Shown here: positions 20,581-34,300 of the stretch, in pieces
Numbering within the stretch: position 1 is the stretch's first letter
How the letters are laid out: each line of letters begins with the position of its first letter
Origin: Pocillopora verrucosa
Lineage: Eukaryota > Cnidaria > Anthozoa > Scleractinia > Pocilloporidae
Direction of reading: 5' to 3'
DNA length: 64,000 bases
NCBI RefSeq assembly: GCF_036669915.1
Contig: NC_089315.1
Span: forward strand, 18,892,510-18,956,509
Program-made: the position numbers and the translations under genes
The notes under the pieces: model-generated
Told to the model about the DNA's origin: nothing
Seen by the model: only the letters and a program-made list of their open reading frames with translations
Databases searched by the model: none

Positions 20581-23500
20581 CTGGCGAGTTAAACGTACAA
20601 AGTAAACAAAAAATCAAAGGATAAATTCACATTGATTTAAATGCTAAATTTTTTAGCTTTTGCTATCACCACTTTATATTGATTTGTCGTGAATTTTAAT
20701 CGATATCAGTGCTATCCGTTGTTATGAATCCCTAATGAATTATAACTGCATCATTTCTTAGTTAATTTAAATTCACTTACAGAAATAAGTTTCGAATCCA
20801 AACGAACTATTAATGGAGAGAATAAGCTTGGCACAAATAAAGAAACTGTAAATACAACCTCCTCATTATTCTTCCATATTAAAAACCAATCCTTGTGTTA
20901 AAGACATCATAAAAGGCCCCACTTGTGAAGGTGCACCTGCATAAACTCGCTCCCCTTAAAAAGAGACCAAATAATATATATCATGTCGTTATCTGATGAG
21001 GAAATTTTTAAATGTTAGGATATGTTACACACGAAACAGAAGGTATTATATTTCCCTCAGTACACCAAAAAATTCTCAAACTTTTAACTATTGAGCGCGA
21101 GTTTGTCTCTACGACCACTCGGAGGTGAATAGCACTAACTAATCTGAATCAAGGCCGAGGTGGTCAATCACTGCGCGAGAAACACACTATTAACCTACGA
21201 ATAATATGCTAAATAACAATGCTCTTCACCGAAATACGGAGGTGATTAATAAGGCGTACATGAAAGAAACTGTTTCAGCCGAGGATTACAAGCCGCAGCA
21301 ATTAACGTTAATTTTTGGGCTGCCTAAATTATTCCATGAATACCACCTATGATGAGCAATTTCTAACTTGAATACCGAAACATGAGCAGGCTTGAATGTT
21401 GACCGTTTAACCGACGACTCTAATTTCATTGAAAAGAAACACCCTTTATATCACTGAGTAGAAAGCCTTCTATACTCTTTTGACCTTTCCGGTTCCGGAT
21501 GATGTCGCGACGTCTGTAATCAAGGTCGCCATTAGTGGAAATCACACGAATGGACCTTCGTGTTAAAAAACTGCAATGCTACTTATTATCTAGTTTTAAT
21601 TGGCAAAAACAATCACCTGCTTGCCTTAAAGACCTATCTTTTGCTCTTCTTTGCTATGATATTTGAGAGGTAAACTGCATGACAATTTGACTGAAACGAC
21701 TACGCAAAAAGGAGAAATCTCCCGTTTGCCTACATAAGACTTCTCCCTCGCTGTATATCAGCTATGATCTTTCTAGCTTTTTTGGTCATGTGCTTGCTTT
21801 TATATGTTGTGGTTGGACAAAGGTTCGACCGAAGAAAACGATATTTCTTGTCTTCCATTCATATAATCACATTTCATTAAATCCAGTCATAACTTCTGCG
21901 AATTCGTGTGAAAAAAAAGAAAAAAAAAGTAAATAGGTGACAATGTTTTTAGCAGATACAATACGCTGTAGTTAAAAATTATCCACGAAGAATAATAGGG
22001 GATATTTCTCGACACTGAGGTAAATAATTTTTTAATTATAAAATTTTGCCTCACAGAAAATAAAAGAAAAAAAGAATGTTTAGTTTTGTCGACACATCGA
22101 AAAACGGTCGAAAACCAAACTTTTTGATGCGCGAATTTGCCTCCTCGGAGGTGAAAAATGCTTCCTAATCACTTCCGAAATAGCCAATCAGCTTGCGGGA
22201 AAAGCACTATTTATCTGTGTGGTATATAGTTGTTAGGCATTCCCTCAACCAGGAAAATATGACTGGATTGGCACGATTTGTGTTATGCTCAAGAAGAGAC
22301 AAAGAACTCGCAACTGCTTCGATCATCGATCTTGGTTGATCTTAACGCATGGTTCGATTTAGCGAGGGTTTCAGTTTTCTATAGTCACCTGTTTTTTTTG
22401 GTTCCACACTGGCTTTTTTTCTTCACTTGTGGTGAGTTTAATTGTTTGTTTCCTTATTATAAAAGTCAGAAATTAGGAGAAGAGGTCACTTTCCATTTTC
22501 AAAACTATTTAAAGATGTTAAATTAAGGCTTGGTAGAATTTCTAGATTAATCTCGAGGTTGAGTGTCGAGACTCGTAACAACACTCGGCAGTGCTGTAGG
22601 TTATTGTGAGAAATGAAATATATCTTTCAGTACAGCACTTTTGGTTAAGAAAGGTATCCTTAATGGAAACAGTACACGATTGCCATTTATGTTCTCATTT
22701 TACATTATCAAATTTAAAATCAACGGAAATGAAAGACATCGTCCTTCATGCAAAATTTATTTGAACCAATCCAAACGCTTTAAGGGAATATTGAACTTAT
22801 GAAGGATATTATGCTTTAAAGAGTGGATACTCACTCTTAGCTTGTGTCTATTGATTTCCTAATTGGAGTGAAAAAAGCTCCAACATATGCAATGGCACCT
22901 GCATGCTGGAAAAAATAATTTCCTTTGATCAAAATGCTCGGAAGGAGAATTGATTCAATCATGACACCTTTAATTGCTATTTTTATACTTTGATGTTTTC
23001 CTTGGCGCAGCCGGACAGTTCGAAAATTTGTTGCAGCAAACATCGTTCCCTCATAGATTACCGGACTGTGAAAGTTTGAACGATCAAGTTTGCAATTAAT
23101 GGTAAGAGTTTTCAAATGATGAAAGAAAAGTATTTCTTAGATCTTTATAAATAATTTAAAGTTAGGTTTTTATTGGCTTGATGAGAGATTTTGAGTAATT
23201 ATTGTAGGAGTCGTACGACACAAGAGAGTATTTATCACGCTTGGCGTGGTTGTATATAATCTGTATTTCTTTGTCGCTTGTATAATTTGTTTTTGCTTGC
23301 TATGAAAGGTTACAATTTTCAACGTCTTGAAATTTAAAGTAAATTTCCCAGTTAGATGTCTGTGAGTGCAGCTGACTACACCGAACACAGATAGGCGTTG
23401 CATATGATTAAAGCCTTTGAACACAATTTCCTCGCTTGATTTTCCGTGCGTACTTGATATTTGGAAGCTTCTTGTAACCTGAACGCTCACTAGTACCCCC

Positions 23501-26500
23501 GAAAATTCAGGGAAATCCGTTTAACCTAAAACAGGGGAATTTTGTCTCCAGATCTTTCAGTTTTCATAAAATTAAGCTGCCCTTGATATTCAATTGGCAT
23601 TGAGATAATCTTCTAACGGCCGATAGTCATTGCAAACCCCAGCCGCTTTTTGGTCAAGGAAACCAGTTTTGCTTGTATTACGCGACTCTGTTAGATTTGT
23701 CGGATACCTCAACAACTGCACATGGACGAGGAAAAGCCCTATAAGATAAGTGGGCAGTTTGTTGTTAGTGTGATTGGTTAGAAAAGGGATTTAACCTATT
23801 TCCAAATTATTTTCTAACCAATGTGAAATTGTTTAGAAAAAGAGATGTAATATGTTTTCAAAATGAATAGTCCATTTTTAGTTGGTGGAAACGTGCGACG
23901 CAACTCACGTCCTCTTGATGGACACACTGGGAGTTTTCCAATTGAATGTTCAGTAAAAATCCCTAACTTGTGAGATCGCCTTTCGCAATTTGCAATTGAT
24001 TATGCTTTTCCTTTTTGATCGACCATAGCGTAAGCATTTTCCAAATGCCAAGTTCATACCCACGAACAATTTGGCGTCTGGTTCTTGTTCGTTTGCACCT
24101 TGATTTATTGGCTAGTATAAAAAGTTAAGGCCGCTACCAGGAAAGGAATTGCATTCGCCGAGAGGGGGGCAAGCTTAAAAGACACAACCTCAATCCTTAT
24201 TTTCGTTTTTCGTATTATGAAAATTTTTCCCCCTAGTGAATTCATAATTTAGAAATAATGGCATCAAAAACATAGGCGTCAAAATTGATCATTTCCTTTT
24301 TGTTTTTTTTTTCCCTTGCTACGTTTTCCTTCCTTGTTTCAGTTTTCAAAACCCTCTATCATCAAATGATTGGACGGAGCCATACCAAGTCAGGGCAGAA
24401 TCCAAAGGAAATTCTTTCTCCTTCATTTTTAAACACGCCCACCTTCCCTTCTGAAGGTTTTAATCAGCAGCTAGACCAAACATGCATTTTATTTTTAATA
24501 ATTTGATATTTGTCGCGTTGAATACCCCGGTGCATTCGTAGCAAACGAGTCAGAAGAAAGTTTTTTCTAATATCAACTAGATACAGCGAGGTTTTGCGAG
24601 CAGTTTTGACACTCTGAAACAGATACTAAGACAACATGATAACCTCTTTCTTGCCCAAAACTTGCTGAAATAGAAAGGCTGACAGGCCGCCTTGCTGACA
24701 GTTCGGAAAAACTACACTTTGACTCGAACACCCGTGTTGGTCTTAAAAAATCTATATTCGTGCAATGGCGGGTAAGGACTTAATGCCTTGATAGATTTCT
24801 TCGTCTTGCCCCTAGCGTCGGCGCAAAATTAGAGAGTTTTTTCGTCTCTCGTGGGAGGTCATACTCAAAGGTTCAAAAAAAAAAACTATAATTTAACTTA
24901 ATCAGATCTCGCTCGCACACTCAGTTTACGGATTCAGGAAGCTTGTTTGTACTGCGAGAGAAAAATTACGCCTGTCCGGGAAATAAAAAGATGTATTATT
25001 CTCAAACTTTATTTGAAGAAGAAAATAAGTACGTTTAGCAAATTTGCAATCAAGTGCCGTCTGTTTTTTATTTTGATAGGGGCGAAATATTATCTCATGA
25101 TGCTTGCTATAAGAGGTTTTCCCCAGTTCTACTTTCATTTCCACAAAAGGTTTCCTTTCTTATGATGGACGAGTAAACTCAAAAAAAGATAAAATATGAA
25201 GAGACATATTTACCCACGGTGACGGATTGGAGGCAACTGTATCCAACATGTAAAAGTGAAGAGCTTTCATCTTCAATATGTATTGACCCAGTGTTTTTAA
25301 TTGTGACAAGCTAAAGTAAAATTGAAAAGGAAATAATATAAATTCATTTCGATAGTTTTTTACTTCGAAATCCTTTATTAAGAAGTAATTTCGACGGATG
25401 GCAGTTTTACGCGGTGAAACTCTTTATTCGTACAGAATTCGAGGATTTATTACGCTGGCAGGTACTCCTTTGCCCTGTGAAATAAAAAAAATTAAGTACT
25501 TTTACTTTACAAGTCTCTCTTCCAAATAATTACTTATCAACTTTTAAAGACGAGGATTAAAAAAGACAAACTTCTAAAAGATAATAGTAGATTACATGAA
25601 GAGGACACCAGGGTTTGCTACTCCGGAGCGTTCTCTTCGACAGATATCCTCAAGGACTTTCCTTTACTCACGCACGCATTAAAGTGACTCACAGTAAGGT
25701 TTTCTTTAAAAGAAACGCATGCTAGAGTACATGCGGCGGTCTGTGTATAGGGAAAGTCGAATCGTGTTCTTTTTGCTTCGGGAACATTTCAAGTAAACTT
25801 CTCTCTTCGGAAGTAATTGTTATTCAAACTGTCCCTTTAAACACGTGCCGCTATGTCGGTGACTTACGACGATAAACACGTTACTAAGTAAATAGATATA
25901 GAGATTTGTTTAGAAGCCATCGTGCGGAGGAGGACACTTTTTATAAGGTATACGTCTCTTTTACAGTACTTGGTAATACAGACAGTAAACCCCCGAAGTA
26001 ATAAAGTTTAAAAGGGGGAACATGTCAAAATTACCCCATAAAATCAACTGCTTCCGCTTTAGGAACCGGCATTTATTGTAAGATAGACGTAAATTTCGAG
26101 TATCTAAAGCTAATTCATACATTGATATTAGCTCTAGTGCCCTCTGCTGTGGAGCGTTTTACTCAGCGAGATTGTGAACGTGGAAAACGGAATCAACAAG
26201 CCCAGAATCTGTGTTCCTTTTTGAGGTAAATTACTTGCATTCTGAAATATTCTTAAGTAAAGTCTAACATTTGAATTAGCGATCAACTAATGCACCATAA
26301 AATGAACGTTCAAATTTTCAAAACAAGTTACCGGCGATGGAGAGACTTTTGACAGCGTATGATTGATAAAAAAAAAAGTGTAACACTGATTATGCTCAGA
26401 GCTGGATATGGAGACACACGACAAAAAAATTATAGCAGCTATATGATGTTGAAAGAAGTCGTTAATCTGAGCTAGAGTGCTTTAGCCAGATAATCATCCC

Positions 26501-27844
26501 TTACTTTCAATTCTCCTTGTCGAAAGCAAGATATCTGCAAATTTGCTGTTACCGAGGGTGATATTTGAGGGTTTTTAAACATAGGCAAGTATCCAACGTC
26601 TTATTTTATTTCGTAATCAATATTAATGCCTTGTATAGAGAAATGGCTTTGTAGGGTTTCAAGACTTCAATAGAAAACCGCAAAAAAGATAGTTAATTCA
26701 AAACAGCCTGCGGAAAATAGAAATTACTCTCTGTATGTAATTATAAGCATCACACGTCCCCTAAATATTGAGAAAAGACAACTAAGAACTTATTTTTTCA
26801 GTTAACAGCAGGAGACTTAAACATAAATCCAGATGGTCTGTCACAATGCATTTTAAGGGTAAACTGAGGTTAACTCGCAGAGATGAGTCGTTAATGGAAG
26901 AGTGCAAGAAGGCGAAAGCTTGACAATTCACTAAAAATTCATCGGCAGAAAGAAACCCAACATGTCCAAATCAGATCATTAAGCTCCGTTCGTAAATAAA
27001 CAGGACTGACTGCTAACGCGTCATTAGCTCATCAAAGTCGAGAACCTAGGATTCTGACCCACTGAGGTGATTCAGGAAAAAAACATTCACCTAAACCTCA
27101 CTCTGAAGTTAATAATCGTTCTTCATGGTTAGTATTTTCACACTCCTTAAATGGTTTTCTACCGACTCAGTGATAAAGAATTTAAAATCATTTTTTTTTT
27201 ATATATGCTTCGACAATTTTATGTTAAACAATTGGATATCATAATATGAAACGTTCTCTTTTAACAAAAGTGCTTGAAGTAAACAAATGTCGCTTTTTGA
27301 TTTAAAGTCGTCCTATAATTAACACGTCATCTTTTGTTCAAAAGAAAAAGCTATTTCACAGGATAATTAAAATGTTAATTTTGAATTAAAGTTCGCTTTG
27401 ATCTCCTTCATGATCTCAACATGATTTTTATCATTTTTTAAATAATTTTTTGGCTTACTTTTGATTGGACAGTGTTGTTATGTATTAGAAAAAAAAAGCC
27501 GAATGAGGCCTTTTTTTTGCAATAAAGACATCTCCACAATTTCGTGATGTTCCTTGGTCTGTCACTTGAAGATTTTCAGGTGCATGTCAAAGAAGGTGTT
27601 CTGTGTTCCAATTTGACCGTAAGCTGTCAGTTTTGTATCAACTTTCTTTCGAAAACACCTCATTTGTAATGCTGAAAGCATTTGGAGAAAATTGATTAGT
27701 GAGGCAATAAGTGTTGGGGTCGGACCAAACTGAAAAATGACACGGAAAAACTTCATAGGTAAAACAAAAATTCATTTTTAAAGCAGAGCATAAAAACAGT
27801 TTTTCTCATTGTGAGAAACAAAAAGACAACATTGACAAATCCAA
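20581..27844. other. 7.3-kb intergenic stretch without a supported gene
   Basis: The stretch is AT-rich with several poly-A and poly-T runs. Only short open frames without recognisable motifs occur, for example 92 and 106 codons on the minus strand at 22837-23115 and 23170-23490. Two related repeat copies sit at about 21094-21200 and 22130-22230. Upstream regulatory sequence of the mosaic receptor gene is expected near the right end. Confidence 0.5.
21094..21200. repeat. Dispersed repeat copy (second copy at 22130-22230)
   Basis: Both copies start GCGCGA(G/A)TTTG, contain CTCGGAGGTGAA, then a CCAATCA- or TCAATCA-containing block with GCG-GA-AA, and CACTATT near the end. They look like degenerate members of one MITE or SINE family. 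Confidence 0.55.
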
Positions 27845-28377
27845 ATGTTAAATAAATTATTCATGCTGGTTTTATTCTGTTCGGTGAGTTTGCAGGTGCA
27901 CGAAAACTGCATAATAATACCCTAAACAGATATCTATTAGATTAGTTTTTGATGAATATTCAACTTAAACATTTCAGTTTTGCATAATAGGGTATATGGC
28001 CAATTAAACTTCAGGCATCAGAAACCTGACACTACCTTTCCTTAACTTTTAGCGCTAAAGTTTTCGGGTATGAAAACAGTGTAACATATTTCATAAAGCT
28101 TACCATGTTTTAACTGGTTTTAATTTTCAAACGTTTCCCCAAAATCCATAATTGTGTTATCACACTGACAGCATTTGCTTGTTGCGTAGATTATCATTTG
28201 TTTACAGCTTTATGCATCTTTCAATTTTTCAGGAAAAAAAGACAGTTTGAAGCAGAAAAGACTTTCTCCCGAGTCTCCTCGCAAGCTGATGTATCGCTAC
28301 GCTTTTAATTACCTCTTCCTGTGTCTTTCAGTCTGGAGAGGCCCACGCAACATACATGCAAGCACAAGAGAAAGCAA
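27845..28377 (+). CDS. Receptor exons 1-2: signal peptide
   Basis: Exon 1 (27845-27883) encodes [13 protein letters not shown] and ends at GTGAGT. Exon 2 (28332-28377) encodes [15 protein letters not shown] plus one base and ends at GTAGCC. Joined, they give a short basic N-region, a hydrophobic core and Ala-His-Ala, a good signal-peptidase site at about residue 19. The phase (0, then 1) fits the MAM exon that follows. No upstream Met in frame is needed. This is a splice-phase inference. Confidence 0.6.
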
Positions 28378-31300
28378 GTAGCCTTTGGTGTTTGTTAAAT
28401 TTTTTTTCTCCTTTTTTTTTTTTAATAAAAAAAGAGTATTACACTCTGTATGTATCGTTACTTAGACAACCTTCTTCCATGTCATTTACTCCATCCTTGA
28501 TCCGGTTAGATTCAGAGAGTTGGGCGCATTTTAGAGATATCAAAAACTTAGGCATAGTATTTACCGCACTGTACGAGTCTTCAAATCTATTACGTTCTTA
28601 ATTTTAAGCCATCAAATTTCGTTTCATCCATCGCATTTCCCGGTAAATCTTCTTTAATTTAACTGCCAATGGATTGCGAAATAATTTTTTCGAAACGAAA
28701 AATCGTTGGTTAAGCTATAGCTAACATAAACATGGAATGCTCGATGTCGTTTAGAAAACGTCTTGAGTCGATAAATTTTTAGTTGATTAAGGTTTTTTTA
28801 TTATGCAATAAATATATTGCTCAAGCCGTATAACAATCCAGTCTATGTGTTTGAAAAATTAATGCTTCAGTCAAACCATACTTAGAAATCAACGCAAAAA
28901 ATCAATTTTTAACGGGTCTTGGGTATCTCCCTACTAAAGTCAGGAAGCATTTCCCGGCGAGAATTCAGAATTACATTTATTGCTTGTAACACTTTGATCT
29001 CAATTTTCTTTTTACTTTTTGTTTTTTGGATTCTAATGTTCTTTTGCATAGACATCTTACGTACGTAGCGGGTCCAAGCGCGGTGTACTTTTTATTTCCG
29101 TGAAATTTAGCCCGCTTGGCCTTTTCAACGTACACGTAAAAGAATAGCAATCATGTCTGCCATCATCAAACAGGTCTACAGTATATCATCTTTTCTTTTG
29201 GAGATCCAAAATGATTATCTATATCAAGAGGGTACAAAAGGAAGATGTCGTTTCCTCTGCTTGGATTTTAATAGGTTACGATATTTTGTTACTCATGGAG
29301 CTCAGCTTAAGTTTTGAACATACAGACGTGGAATGAACATTTACATGCATGCGGGCATTTATATGCATGTACAATTAGTCCCTTGATTCAAACTTAAACG
29401 GAATATTTGCATGTGCTGTCCCTTAATTGAAACGTCATTCGCAGGTGCAGGTAATCTTTATTTAGGATTTTCTGGACTTTTACTTTTAAGGTATTGCGTG
29501 CTCTTTTGACGCCGGCTTATGTGGTTGGCAACAGTCTTCAAAAGACAACTTTGATTGGACCCTGCAGTCTGGGCAGACTCCTACTGAAGATACTGGGCCA
29601 AGAAACGGAGATCACACGACGGGAAAAGGTAAAGGAAGTATCCGAGTAACCAAAGAGAGCTCGCAGCAAAACAAAAAAAAAAAAAGGTCACAATACTGGA
29701 GGCAAAGAAAGTTCGAGAGACTTAGTTGCGATCGGTTTTACACTTGATTAATTGAGAAGGTGGCGCGAATGATCTTCATCTTGATCATCCACCAAGACCA
29801 ATACAGCTACAGAATATCATCGACTATCAAATAAAAAATTTTCTTAACGCATGGAATATTTATGTTTTTTTGTTTGTTTGTCTGTTTGCTTGTTTTTTTT
29901 TTTTGCAGGGAAATATCTTTTTACTGAGGCTGACTACCCCAGAAAGAAAAATGACTTTGCTCAGCTTATTTCACCGTCTTTTTCTGGTGCTTTTTGTCTC
30001 TCCTTCTTTTATAACATGCATGGAGCTGCCATGGGTAACTTACGGTTATCAGTTGATGACAGAAATGTGTTTGAAATAAGTGGAGAGCAAGGATCTGACT
30101 GGATACAAGCCCAAGTATTCGTAAATGGATCAAACAGCAAGGTAATGGCTTTAAATGAGTCCATAGGTAAAAGTAAATGATGACTTCCAGATGACTGAGA
30201 TTGGGTTGTTGTTCGACTATTAAAAGAAATGAAAACAAACACCATTTGCAAACACTTCGAACTGATACACCATGGTAACTTAAAAATAAAGTAAAAAAAA
30301 GTAAAAGTAAAAATCCTGATTCAAGGCTGTCAAATATGAAAATGTGGGAAAGTCATGTACTGAAGAAAATTGAATCAGCAACTTTGTTGGCTTAGCCTTT
30401 GAAAAGCACTGCGCAAGAACATTCGGAGAGAAACTGAAGCGTGGTTTGATATGGATTGATGTGCTACATAATTTTACACACCGAAAGATAGATTGACTTT
30501 GTCTCTATGGGAGAAACTTTGCGTAACACTTACTTATCCCGCATAGATATTACGGTACTCTTTTCTATAGCAATACATACATCAGAACCCGATCGTTGTC
30601 GTTCTAAGATGCACAAAATTATGTTTCAGCTAACTTTTGAAGGAAGGATGGGCGCTGGGGACCAGGGAGATCTTTCACTGGACGACGTATCCGTAACAGG
30701 TTTTTGCAATGGTACGACATAACGTACGGTTTCCCTGTGTGTTACAGATACCAATATCTCAAGGGACGGTTTAAATCGTGTTTCTTTCCTTAGCTGATAC
30801 GTACTGTAAGGCAAGAGAAAAACAGAGCTAATTTTTGGTCAGTCTAAAGGTTATTCAACAAACGGTACAATCGAAATTGTCTATCCATAACCTTTGTAAG
30901 CCGGAGTGGAACTACTTGCACATGGTGTGAATGATATATTTTCGCTTTCTTCTAACAGAGCCTGTTTTTTAGTTCGGATAAGTTGGTAAAATCAATTTCA
31001 ATTCTGCCGTCTGCCGTGTTGCGCTTATACGCTCTCATTAATATCTCCTCGTCCTTTTAACAGTTTCTTCCTGCTCAATAATTCCAATTCCTCCCAACGG
31101 AACTGCAATATGCTCCAATGGAAATCTAGTGGGAAGTCATTGTAACGTAACATGCGTTGCAGGGTACTATCGAACTGGTTCCTCTACAAGAACATGCATG
31201 AGGTCAGGAGCCTGGTCTGGCACTCTACCCTCCTGTGTGAGAAGTAAGGTTTTAATAATTGAAGATTATTTCACCCACTTAATATATCACTTACAATTTA

Positions 31301-34300
31301 ATAAAAAAAAGGATTTTGGACTCAGAAAAATTAGGGGTGGATAACGCTATCCAGTGGCGGTATCTAGGCCCAGTTGTTCAAAGAGCGAATAATATTATCC
31401 AGCAGATAAATCGCTATTCAGTGGATAAATCGCTATCCAGTGGATAAGTGTTTACAAAACGTAATGCGCTATCTAACGAATAGAGATTTTTACAGTAGAT
31501 AGCGATATCCACCGTTGAAACAACCGGATTCATGTGGATAGAGCAGTAGGTTTTGTTAAAATTTATCCACTGGAGAGCAATTTATCCATTGGCTAGCGTT
31601 ATCTTCCCCTTAAATAACTCGTATACATGCCATGAACTGCGTTAAACTTATTGTATGTGAATTTCAATGTTAAGCTCATTCTAAGTAATAGAAATGCAAT
31701 CGCAATTTTTTTGATGACTCAGACACTGCAAATGGGAAAAAAATGGAAAAAATTCACAGTTGCAATCAGTTCTTACCTCTTTTAAGGTCTTATCAAAAGG
31801 TAGCCTATTGTGGTAGAGAAAATGTTTGTCTGTCCGTTCGGTGTTATTTGCGTTACCTGGAATGGGTCGATTGAGTTAACATGAATACCAATATGAGTAT
31901 AATATTTCGCTTCAGTTGAAATTCGCTTGGTAGGAGGTAGTTCTTTGACGGAAGGAAGAGTAGAAGTTGGAGTGAACGGGATTTGGGGAACAATTTGCGA
32001 TGATAATTGGAGTTTAAATAGCGCAACAGTCATTTGCAAAATGCTTGGTCTTTCCAACGCAAGCGCAGCTCCCGGAGACTCCAGCTTCGGCCAAGGGAAA
32101 GGAAAAATATGGTTGGACCACGTAGATTGCACCGGAAGTGAGACGTCAATTATCGATTGTAGCCATTTAGGTCTGGGTGCCTTTAGCCAGTGTAAACATC
32201 ATGAAGACGCTGGAGTAATTTGCGGAAATATTACTTGTGAGTATGCTTTAGGGACTATTTGCAAAAGGAGAGGACTAAATTTACAGATTTATATTAATTT
32301 TACTTGTGGGCATTCCGAGCTCATAGCAGCGGTTGGATCATGGCTGTACGCATTAAAAGCATTTAGTGTTTCGAATAGGAATAAATCTCATGCGTTTCTT
32401 TTAAGATAAGCATCATAAAAGAAATTTAACGAAAACCGAATACCTTTGCATCATTCTTCTACCAGTGATTTACCACAATGGCATTAAAGGAAGAGCTAAT
32501 TAAAAAAAATAACAGTGTAAGTACAAACTATTATGAAAGTTTTGATCTGTTATTAAAGAAAATCAGAGACGAAAGAGGGACGTTATTAAGGCTAACATAG
32601 GAAAAAAAAAATAAGTGGGAAGATTGAGGGATCCATAATTTAACCATGATTTATGTCAGCTTTTGAGGTTCGCCTGACGGAAGGCAGCTCACCAAATGAA
32701 GGCCGAGTAGAAATTTCCGTCAATGGAGTCTGGGGAACTGTATGTGACGATTTCTGGAGCATTGAAGACGCATATGTCGTGTGTCGCATGCTAGGACTTC
32801 CTCAGGCTACTGCAGCTACAAAGGGACAATCATTTGGGAAAGGCACAGGTCCAATATGGATGGATAATGTTCAATGCTTTGGAAATGAGAGCTCATTGCT
32901 GTATTGTAAAAGGGCAGATCTGGGAGTGAAAGATTGTGCACATCTGGAAGACTCGGGGTTGTCTGTGGACCGCCATCAGGTATCTCTGCTACATATAGCA
33001 CCTCTTTAATTCCAAAGGCTGTGTACATGGCAGAAAATAGGGTATGGGCCCGTCAAGAAAGGACTAAGCACTTTAATTTTTTCCAATGTTAACCCTTAAC
33101 ATCCCAACATCGGTATGCATCTCCTCCATACTATTCTTTATACATTTCCTGAGTTACTTACAAGGAGAATTGGTTTAACAATCAAGAGGTTCTTTAGTTG
33201 GTGATTATTTACTGCAGTCTCGTGACCACCATTTTTTAATTCAGGGGTGATATCGTGAGAAGAAATTAGATGCTGGTCACTCTAACGGGGTCAAAAGGTT
33301 AGGAGACCTGTAGATGTAAAGGAACGACAGACCTTTGCGTGTGGATCATTTAGTGGCATTAGTCTACAAAGACTCCCTTGAGCGTAGCGCAGTAAAACTT
33401 GTTCAAATAATTCTCAATGAGCTTTGCACAGCTAATAAAACCTTAATTTTCTGCCATTTACCTTCTGTGTAATGCTCCGTTGCGAATCGGAGAACAAAAG
33501 CCCGTATATTCATTTGCTTTTTGCTGCGTAGCATGCAAGGGTGAACACTTTTTTCCCTGGTTTCTTCTCTCTCTGTCTTTTCCATTCATTATTTCTTTAA
33601 AATATTTTATTTTCAGTTAAAACAAATAATATTGCATTGAACATGACCGTAAACAAGTCTAATCCAACGGCACAAGCTAATGCAGTCTATGCAGTTGATG
33701 GACTGTTCAACACATGCGTGGAGTTCAGTCAGGTAAAACCTACAACTCCGTTAGCATAAGAAAATTTTGGAAGGTCGCTTCATGCTATAGAAACAGGGAT
33801 AAGTTAACTTTAACTATATATTTCATTTCGTTCTCAGACAGTCGACAATTGGTTCCAAGTGGATTTATCAAAAAACTTCTTCATACATACTGTGCATGTC
33901 TTCCTTGGCTTAAAGAGTTTTCAAAAAGTTTTTGTGGACATCGGAATTGAAAGTAGTATGAATCACCCTGTGGATCATTCATGCAAAGAGACCAGTCCTT
34001 TCCCAAGAAAACATTTCCGTGTGTTCCGCTGCATCCCTCCAGCCAATGGTCGTTTCGTAACAGCAACCATGATAACAGAAAACGTCAAGTTTGTGCTATG
34101 CGAAGTTGCAGTTTTTGCATTTGGTAAGTGTTTTGAAAGTAAAGAACTATATACCTTGCCTGACAAGTACGCTCTCCACTAAATAGTCAGCCATTAGTGT
34201 TCGAAGGCAACGACAAAAATAATTGTTGTAAATCTCATTAATATTTCGACAGCGTGCAGCTCGGAATAGTGCAAAGTAATCAAGGAAAATGTTTAGAAGC

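Noticed and set aside
22837-23490. Two neighbouring minus-strand frames of 92 and 106 codons
   Set aside because: No domain, and no splice signals that join them convincingly; composition like non-coding DNA.
27562-28601. Minus-strand frame at 27562-27756 and plus-strand frame at 28356-28601
   Set aside because: They lie around the short receptor exons 1-2 but have no motifs, and the plus frame is mostly intronic. Only the short exon pieces are supported.
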